Below, one piece after another: positions 58,488 through 64,000 of a stretch of 64,000 bases of DNA; position 1 is the first letter of the stretch; each line of letters opens with the position of its first letter. The position numbers were made by a program, and so were the translations under genes. The notes beneath the pieces are model-generated. The model saw only the letters and a program-made list of their open reading frames with translations, did not search any database and was not told the origin of the DNA. This stretch comes from Streptomyces sp. NBC_00377. Its GTDB lineage: Bacteria > Actinomycetota > Actinomycetes > Streptomycetales > Streptomycetaceae. The DNA lies in NCBI RefSeq assembly GCF_036075115.1, contig NZ_CP107958.1, forward strand, positions 2,046,001 through 2,110,000, read 5' to 3'.

Positions 58488-58796
58488 GTGCTGTTTCTTC
58501 TGCTGTTCATGGTGACGGTCGCGCTCGGTGTCCCGGGGGCGCTCGCCAGGGGTCGAGAACGGCGTGCCGGAGCACATCAAGACCGCGTCGAACACCACAC
58601 ACCAGGCCCATCCCCGAACAAAGAAACCCCCGCCGGAGCCGGCCGACGGGGGCTCCTCACCTCTCACCGACGCCCCTATAACGAGGGGGCGCTGGACGCC
58701 GTCCTGACCAGGTTGAAGACCTCACGGGCGGCATATCGCTTGAGGCATCGAATGATCTCACGTCGGGTCTTGCCCTCCTGGGTGCGGCGTTCGTAG
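58488..58796 (+). CDS. possible membrane-anchored remnant
   Basis: GTG 58488 after GGAGG opens with a hydrophobic segment (LFLLLFMVTVALGVPGALA). The frame then runs through a strong hairpin into antisense IS110 sequence, so only the first 30-40 codons can be original. Probably the N-terminus of a gene truncated by the insertion. Confidence 0.3.
   Translation: MLFLLLFMVTVALGVPGALARGRERRAGAHQDRVEHHTPGPSPNKETPAGAGRRGLLTSHRRPYNEGALDAVLTRLKTSRAAYRLRHRMISRRVLPSWVRRS
58627..58652. terminator. hairpin beside IS110
   Basis: CCCCCGCCGG and CCGACGGGGG form a stem with a short loop, just outside the 3' end of the IS110 transposase. It resembles the second hairpin at 43002, also beside IS110-related sequence. 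Confidence 0.6.
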
Positions 58797-59593
58797 TACG
58801 CCTGGGTGCGGGGATCGAAGCGCAACCGGGTGAACACGATGCGGTACAGGGCGGCGTTCGCCTGCCGGTCGCCGCCATGGTTGAGGCGACGCCTGGTCCG
58901 GCGGCCCGAGGAGTACTCGATGGGACTGACCCCGCACAAAGCGGCGAAGGACGCCTCAGTGCTCAGCCGCTCGGGATTGTCTCCCATGGTGATCAGCAAA
59001 GTGACGGCACTGTCCGGGCCGATGCCCACCGGTACGAGCAGTTGCGGGGCATGGCGCTCGACGAGCCGGGTCAGGCACCGGTTCAGCTCGTCGATCTGCC
59101 CGGTGAGCTGCTCGATGCGCTCGGCGAGCATGCTCAGGGTCATATGGGTGGCCTGGGCCACCGCGTCCCCGTCGCCCCCGCCGTCGCGCAGGCCGAGGCG
59201 CGCGCATGTGCGGAACAGCTCGCGGTTGCCCAGACCAGACAAGCGTTCCCGTAGAGCGGGGTCGGCTATGACCAGGACGGCCTTGAGTTGGTTGATCGCC
59301 TGGGTGCGGGCCTTGACCGCGGAGTCCTTTGCGAGTTGAACATCCGGGCGCTGTGCACCGGACCGTCGCCGGATTTGGCCCGGGCCCGGGCGCGACCGCT
59401 GAGCACGGCCAGCGCAGCAGCCCGCGCATCGAGCGGGTCCGACTTCCCGAGCAGACGGCGGCCAGTACGGTCAGGCCGGTTCACTTCGTACATTTGGACG
59501 TGCTGAGCCAGCAGGTAGCGGGACAGGCCCGCTCCGAAGGTGCCGGTGCCCTCTACACCGGCCCGGCGCACCGTCCCCAGCTTGCCTTCGGGC
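58676..59593 (-). pseudogene. IS110-family transposase, 5'-truncated and frameshifted
   Basis: The C-terminal half is in good order: VPVGIGPDSAVTLLITMGDN, EASFAALCGVSPIEYSSGRR and the conserved ANAALYRIVFTRLRFDPRTQ. Upstream, VNRPDRTGRRLLGKSDPLDA and DGPVHSARMFN are in another frame; adding one base after ATGTTC restores RMFQLAKDSAVKARTQA. The N-terminal RuvC-like Asp region is missing, replaced by the neighbouring gene. Not functional. Confidence 0.82.
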
Positions 59594-60346
59594 TCAGCGC
59601 AGTTTCACCTCCCAGTCACCCGGGTTTTCGGCTGCCTCGCCGCTGGTCGGGCAGCCGTCCATCCAGGTACCGAAACCCGTGGGGTCCTTGCCTTCGGTCG
59701 ACCAGCCGGCGTGCGTGAACGTCGACAGGTCGGCCACGTAGCCGGATGAGGTGGCGATCCGCAGTGGCAGGTGGACGGAGACGGTGTGGCCATGGACGAT
59801 CGGCTGGACATCGACGGTTCCGCCCAGGACGTCATTTGTTCCGTGCACGGTCACGCTCCACATGGAGTCCAGCCACGTCAGGCTGACAGCGGGCTCGTCC
59901 ATGTCGTTCGTTCCGTTTCCCAGCCAGGTGAAGTACTGCGCGTCGGAGATGCCGGAACCGGCCTGGGGCGGATCGGCGGCGAGAGTGTAGATCACGGTCA
60001 CCCCATGGCCGTTGCGCACCACGCTCGCCTCCTTGATGCGGAGGTAGGCGGGGGGCGGCGTTGACGGGTCGGTGATGCTTCCCCCGGCGGCGGTGAAGTA
60101 CATGTTCTTGGTCCTGCCCGTACAGGTGGCGGACACCTGAGGAAGTGGGCGGGTGGAATGGCTCGGTGAGGCGTGCGGGGCCGCCGAAGGCGTAGGGGTG
60201 GAGGCGGGCGCAGCCGACGCATGCGTTGCCGCACCTCCTGCGTCAGGTGCTTTGACGAGGGCAATGACCACGGCGCTCATACATGTCATGGTGAACAGAG
60301 TTCCCAGGCGTCGGATACGGCGGGGGGAAAGGAAGGGCGCGTGCAA
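59594..60346 (-). CDS. secreted hypothetical protein
   Basis: A 250-residue exported protein. A basic N-terminus precedes a hydrophobic segment (residues 14-34), then a Pro/Ser/Thr linker and a beta-rich domain (KNMYFTAAGGSITDPSTPPP, VTVIYTLAADPPQAGSG, SLTWLDSMWSVTVHGTNDVL, GYVADLSTFTHAGWSTEGKD). Two cysteines near residues 79 and 235 may pair. The frame is intact although the IS110 fragment abuts its stop. No family recognised. Confidence 0.65.
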   Translation of the reverse strand: MHAPFLSPRRIRRLGTLFTMTCMSAVVIALVKAPDAGGAATHASAAPASTPTPSAAPHASPSHSTRPLPQVSATCTGRTKNMYFTAAGGSITDPSTPPPAYLRIKEASVVRNGHGVTVIYTLAADPPQAGSGISDAQYFTWLGNGTNDMDEPAVSLTWLDSMWSVTVHGTNDVLGGTVDVQPIVHGHTVSVHLPLRIATSSGYVADLSTFTHAGWSTEGKDPTGFGTWMDGCPTSGEAAENPGDWEVKLR

Positions 60347-60448
60347 GATGCTCGGGCTCCAGTTGTGTATGTGGGATCACGGCGATCGGAGTCACCGGGC
60401 CGGAAGTTCGGACGGGTGTGAGGATGACTGCTGTTTTGTTTTCGGCCC

Positions 60449-60904
60449 TCACTCCGTGCGGAACGTCGCCGCGGCCGAAGGCAGGTCCTCATCATCCGCC
60501 GCGTGGAGCTTTGCGTCCCCTTCCGACCTCCCGCGGTAATGTGCGGTGTACGCGACCGCGGACCCGCTGCCCACGGCGAGCAGCAGCGCTACGGTCCCCG
60601 TTCCCCATCCCTTCGCAAGGACGACGACCGGGGCTGCTGCGGCCACCGCGGTGAGGACTGCGGTCATCCACGCCTCAAGGTGACGGGACGGTACGAAGGG
60701 CCGCTGTTCACCCCAGAGGCGCACGATCGCGATGGCGAGGGCTGGAACTACGAGCATGTAGCCGGCGAACCACGCCCATCGCCACTCGGCGAGCACCCAC
60801 ATGACGGCAGTCCACACCAGCCAGCAGGCCAAGCCCGCGGCAGCGAGGCCGAGCAGGACGGCGCATCCCAGCGCCGAGTCACTGCGGTTGTCAGAGCGAG
60901 CCAT
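60449..60904 (-). CDS. membrane protein with four predicted helices
   Basis: A 151-residue protein with four hydrophobic segments (ALGCAVLLGLAAAGLACWL, WAWFAGYMLVVPALAIAIVR, AVLTAVAAAAPVVVLAKGW, ALLLAVGSGSAVAYTAHY) and an acidic C-terminal tail. ATG 60904 start. No family recognised; a DUF-type small membrane protein. Confidence 0.65.
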   Translation of the reverse strand: MARSDNRSDSALGCAVLLGLAAAGLACWLVWTAVMWVLAEWRWAWFAGYMLVVPALAIAIVRLWGEQRPFVPSRHLEAWMTAVLTAVAAAAPVVVLAKGWGTGTVALLLAVGSGSAVAYTAHYRGRSEGDAKLHAADDEDLPSAAATFRTE

Positions 60905-61147
60905 GTTCCCTCAGTTTCGAACGACAGTGGCGCGGCGTCTCGGATGCAATGCGTGGGCGGCCTTCCCGGCCGGGTGCAATCCGAGGTTGACGTCGTCGTC
61001 TGTCCGATGTCGTCGTTGTGTTGATGTCGTCGTAGGCCCGGCGTCGTGTGCGGCGCAGGGGTCGACGCCGTCCACTTCCGCGGCGCGCGCTTTGGTGGAT
61101 GCCCCGGCAGGGGGGCCCAGGCCGTAGCCGGTCGGACGGATGGCGTT

Positions 61148-61474
61148 CTAGCCGCCATAGGCCAGGGCCCCGAGAATGAATCCCGCCGTCATGCCGACGA
61201 TCGAGAGGCACAGGGCGAGGGCCGCGTGCGGTTCCTTCCTGTGCAGGGCAACGGCTGACAGGGCGATCGCCGCGGGTCCCAAGACTATGGGGAAGAACAG
61301 GACCGAGACCGCCGCGCAGGCGAAGGCGGCCCACACCAGGCTCGCCGAACTTCCTCCGCCCGGCTCGCCGTAGGTGGTTCCGCACTCGGGGCAGAACGCC
61401 TTCGCCGTCTGCGTGAGGGTCCCACAAGCGGAGCAGAGTCTCGTCGGGGCCTGCCATGAGGACGCCGCGCTCAC
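61148..61474 (-). CDS. zinc-ribbon membrane protein (DUF4190-like)
   Basis: A 108-residue protein: an N-terminal zinc ribbon (LCSACGTLTQTAKAFCPECG) and two hydrophobic helices around GPAAIALSAVALHRKEPHA, the pattern of DUF4190-type proteins. ATG 61474 overlaps the preceding stop as ATGA, coupling it to the 61471-61785 gene. Confidence 0.7.
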   Translation of the reverse strand: MSAASSWQAPTRLCSACGTLTQTAKAFCPECGTTYGEPGGGSSASLVWAAFACAAVSVLFFPIVLGPAAIALSAVALHRKEPHAALALCLSIVGMTAGFILGALAYGG

Positions 61475-61785
61475 GCGAAGCTGCCCTTGGCCACCGAGAG
61501 GATCTTCTTGTTGGGGCTGGAGAACAAGGCAAAGATGTTGTCCACGTGCGCAGTCGAGCGCAGCGTCAGTTGCGTGTGTCCGGCCTGGGCCACCGGCACC
61601 ACGGTGATCACGAGCTCGCCCCAGGTCGGATACTTTCGGTAGGTGCCGGCCACCTGTCCGAGGACCATCCCCGTCTGCACATCCTTGAACCCTGCCGCCA
61701 TGAGGCCCTTAGCACACCGGGTCAGCCACTCGTCGCGTTCTCCGGCGACGACAAGCACCTCTTCCATGCTTTTGCGGATTGCCAC
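61471..61785 (-). CDS. hypothetical protein, 104 aa
   Basis: A small soluble protein (WLTRCAKGLMAAGFKDVQTG, VAGTYRKYPTWGELVITVVP, LTLRSTAHVDNIFALFSSPN). The pattern of alternating strands suggests a small alpha/beta fold. It is translationally coupled to the zinc-ribbon membrane protein. Function unknown. Confidence 0.65.
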   Translation of the reverse strand: MAIRKSMEEVLVVAGERDEWLTRCAKGLMAAGFKDVQTGMVLGQVAGTYRKYPTWGELVITVVPVAQAGHTQLTLRSTAHVDNIFALFSSPNKKILSVAKGSFA

Positions 61786-62460
61786 TGAAGTCCCCCAAGG
61801 GATGAAATGTGAGATTGCCGAGAGGTCGATTGGTGACAGGCGGTCACCGGTGGGCTATCGCGAACGCGATGACTCGCCGCTCCACACCCACGCGCGCCGT
61901 CGCGGTGCGGCCCGGCGCTCTGACCGCCCGTGGACCGTCGGTTCGACCGGTCGTGAAACAGCTGAGCTTCCTCGGCCGCGCTCGCGTATCGCGAACGCCG
62001 GCAGATTCGCCGATCGCCGACTGCCCGACGACAGGCTGTAGCGCTCAGTCCGCCACTGTTCGTGTCGAGTCGGCGGCGTCCAACCCGCCAAGGCTGCTGT
62101 CGCGGGCAGTACGGGCCCTCAGACGTGGTGCCGGTGCACCCATCACAGCGGCGCCAACCGCCAAGAAGCGGTCAGGCGGCACCGCTGGTGACGACTAAGC
62201 GCACCCACGTCCCCGCGTGGGTCGCTTGCCCATCTCCCGTCATCAGACCTCTCCGGCGAGCAAGAAGGTGAAGAACTTGCGATGCATGTGTATATCACGC
62301 AAGTAGTTGAGGCGGGAACATGATCCCGGAGGGAGGGTGACCGGCCCCAAAGAGCAACCTGACCAGCCGTTATCCATAGGCGGCACTTAGTTGACTGTTT
62401 CACCGAACGTGTGGATCATCTCCACACCTCGTCCGTGATCCTGCCGTGCTCTGGAGCCAC
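61786..62460. other. intergenic stretch, no clear gene
   Basis: About 675 bases between divergent genes. A minus-strand frame (61855-62091) and plus-strand frames lack consistent bias. A short hairpin, ACCCACG/CGTGGGT near 62203-62222, is the only structure seen. It should contain the promoters of the 61785 and 62461 genes. Confidence 0.4.
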
Positions 62461-63402
62461 ATGCCCTGCCCTTCTTGCGGCATACCCGTCCGCGATGACG
62501 GTGACCGGTTCTGCGCCGGCTGCGGCACAGCACTGCCTCGGTCGGGCCAGCCCGAGTCCTCGGCGCCATCGGCGCGAAGTGACCGCCCCAGCACGGCAGC
62601 ACCGCCCATGAGCCACGGCGAGCGACGGGATCAGCCGGCGTCGCCGGAACCGGCGCCCTCTGCGCCCGCGCCCCCGATCGCCCCGACGGCTCCGCCCATG
62701 TTCGCGCCGCCGGCACCGTGGGCTTACACCCCGTTCGCCGGCCATCAGGCCGACGAGGGCCTCGGCGCCGGAGCAGGGGCACCTGGCGGAGGCCCGGCGG
62801 CCACACCAGTGGGCCCAGGGTCCTACGGCGGTATCGACGCCTACGGCGGCCCGGCCTCCGGTCAGTGGCACGTTCCACCGCCTGCCGGGGCCGCCTATGC
62901 GTTCCCCACGTCTCCGCAGCCGGCGACCTCAGGCGGACTCGGGTTTCTGACCGGCGACGCATGGCACGGTGTGCCGTTGGCGAGTTGGGGACAGCGGGCC
63001 GGGGCCTGGTTCATCGACGCGTTGGCCGCATACGTACCGATGGCACTGCCGCTGATCATCGCGGTCACCTCCGGGAACTCGATCGGTGCCGCCGGAGTGG
63101 TCCTCTTGTGCCTGGTGGCCATCGGTTGGCCTGTCGGCTACGTCGTCATCCAAGTCGCGGGCGAAGGCAGTACCGGACAGGGCCTCGGCAAGCGCCTGGT
63201 GGGTATTCGTGTCGTTCAAGCGAGCGATGGCCAAGTCATCGGCAGTGGGCAGGCGTTCGGCCGCCAACTGCTGCACCTCCTCGACTGGCTACCGTCGTGC
63301 TTGATCGTTCTCCCGCTCGGGTTCCTGTGGCCCCTTTGGCACAACAAGCGGCAGACCTGGGCCGACATGCTGCTCGGCACCGTTGTGATCAGGTCCGCAT
63401 GA
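62461..63402 (+). CDS. zinc-ribbon RDD family membrane protein
   Basis: A 313-residue protein. A zinc ribbon (CPSCGIPV, FCAGCGTALP) is followed by a long Pro/Gly/Ala linker (residues 30-165) and a C-terminal RDD domain with membrane helices: WGQRAGAWFIDALAAYVPMA, GQGLGKRLVGIRVVQASDGQ, FGRQLLHLLDWLPS and NKRQTWADMLLGTVVI. The RDD-type Arg/Asp residues are present. ATG 62461 begins MPCPSC; the frame to 62446 adds five residues. The stop overlaps the next ATG. Confidence 0.85.
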   Translation: MPCPSCGIPVRDDGDRFCAGCGTALPRSGQPESSAPSARSDRPSTAAPPMSHGERRDQPASPEPAPSAPAPPIAPTAPPMFAPPAPWAYTPFAGHQADEGLGAGAGAPGGGPAATPVGPGSYGGIDAYGGPASGQWHVPPPAGAAYAFPTSPQPATSGGLGFLTGDAWHGVPLASWGQRAGAWFIDALAAYVPMALPLIIAVTSGNSIGAAGVVLLCLVAIGWPVGYVVIQVAGEGSTGQGLGKRLVGIRVVQASDGQVIGSGQAFGRQLLHLLDWLPSCLIVLPLGFLWPLWHNKRQTWADMLLGTVVIRSA

Positions 63403-64000
63403 CCGGGACCGTCCGAGGGGCCGGTGCCTGGCTGTACTGCGCACGCTGCGGGCAAGCCGGTATCACGAGTGGTCATGGGCCGTGCCCCGTCTGCGCGATC
63501 GCCCATTGGCTCCCCGATCACGGACTGATCGAACAGATCGGGCACCCCGAAACCGCGCTGGTGAGATCGTTGGCCGAGCTGCGCGGCCAGCAGTCCGCCG
63601 CAAAGGCCACGGCTCGGATTCTGGCAGACCCTTACGCACCCGACGGCTCGCCCGTCTCCCTCGCACGGTCGGTCCTCTACACCTGGCCCGCCGACGATCC
63701 GCCTCTGCATGTCTGCGGCACCAACCTCCTCGCCATGGCCACCGTCACCCAGCCCCTGCGCGCCTTGCTGGGAGGAGTCACCCTCCCGGTCGGACCTGGA
63801 GCTGTCACACTCGGCTTCGGCCAAGCCGGTCGGCAGGCCGACCAGCGGCTCTCACCTGTCGACACCGGTGCTCTGATCGTCAGCCTCGGCCAGGTCGCCT
63901 ACTTCGGGCGCGCTCAGCGCTGGTCCATACCCGCACGTGATCTGCTGGGTTTCCAGCCCCAGCAGATCGCCCCACAGGTGGTGCGACTGGTCCTGCACAC
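63399..64000 (+). CDS. zinc-ribbon hypothetical protein, 3' end outside window
   Basis: ATG 63399 overlaps the RDD stop as ATGA. The visible 200 residues start with a zinc ribbon (LYCARCGQAGITSGHGPCPV, CAIAHWLP) and continue as a soluble alpha/beta region (IGHPETALVRSLAELRGQQS, SVLYTWPADDPPLHVCGTN, LLGGVTLPVGPGAVTLGF). The frame is open to the window edge. It is probably functionally linked to the RDD protein. Family not recognised. Confidence 0.7.
   Translation, partial: MTGTVRGAGAWLYCARCGQAGITSGHGPCPVCAIAHWLPDHGLIEQIGHPETALVRSLAELRGQQSAAKATARILADPYAPDGSPVSLARSVLYTWPADDPPLHVCGTNLLAMATVTQPLRALLGGVTLPVGPGAVTLGFGQAGRQADQRLSPVDTGALIVSLGQVAYFGRAQRWSIPARDLLGFQPQQIAPQVVRLVLH

Noticed and set aside
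62195-62230. CRISPR-repeat-like hairpin (CCCACGTCCCCGCGTGGG)
   Set aside because: Only one copy is present, without spacers or cas genes.

Overview
The window is high-GC actinobacterial DNA, most likely Streptomyces. Codon third positions are almost always G or C, many starts are GTG, TTG or apparently CTG, and stop/start overlaps of the NTGA type are common. DUF317, DUF4913, DUF5994, ANTAR and SCO6880-type proteins also point there. All calls come from reading the sequence; no database search was run.

Region 1 (1-10.7 kb, minus strand) holds two polycistronic runs. The left one (5793 to 1) encodes a secreted SH3-like protein, three related helical proteins, a tandem HxlR-type regulator, a second winged-helix protein, an MFS exporter and an ATP-grasp ligase cut by the window edge. 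The right one (9805 to 5992) encodes DUF4913, a RelE-like protein, a DUF3631-like tail protein, a GNAT acetyltransferase, a helical/winged-helix protein and an unknown protein. A DNA methyltransferase (10731 to 9976) is transcribed away from the next block.

Region 2 (11.2-36.8 kb, plus strand) is a conjugation-like block. It has a lytic transglycosylase/NlpC hydrolase, a small pilin-like membrane protein, a bitopic VirB8-like protein, a polytopic VirB6-like protein, an SCO6880-type protein, a VirB4-like ATPase and, 12 kb later, a VirD4-type coupling protein. Between them lie about 20 small accessory genes assembled from a few recurring domains, three DUF317 genes and a protein that looks like a relaxase without its catalytic histidines. 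The block ends with a C5 DNA methyltransferase and a DnaB-N-only protein. This looks like an integrative conjugative element or a plasmid segment.

Region 3 (36.8-43.9 kb) is a mixed boundary. It contains a HEPN plus zinc-ribbon protein with a small partner, an intact ISAzo13-type insertion sequence beside a broken endonuclease VII-like gene, a PD-(D/E)XK/DUF5655 nuclease, an excisionase-like HTH gene with no integrase beside it, and IS110 and IS3 debris.

Region 4 (45-64 kb) looks like chromosome-arm or plasmid stress genes: two GAF-ANTAR regulators, phosphoketolase, a wrecked MgtA-type ATPase, a slipin, four DUF5994 genes (some with a shared leader), a desaturase pseudogene carrying a MITE-like insert, a CorA-type transporter, an IS110 copy with a frameshift, and small zinc-ribbon and membrane proteins.

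The most striking feature is a palindrome, GGTTACCGAAACCGG, found near 5.89, 9.88, 22.91, 40.89 and 42.56 kb, with weaker versions at 10.88 and 10.94 kb. On both faces a hexamer sits exactly 11 nt beyond the AACCGG arm, and several of these hexamers look like -10 boxes (TATAAT, TATGTT, TAGTGT). This suggests an element-wide regulon with partly bidirectional promoters.
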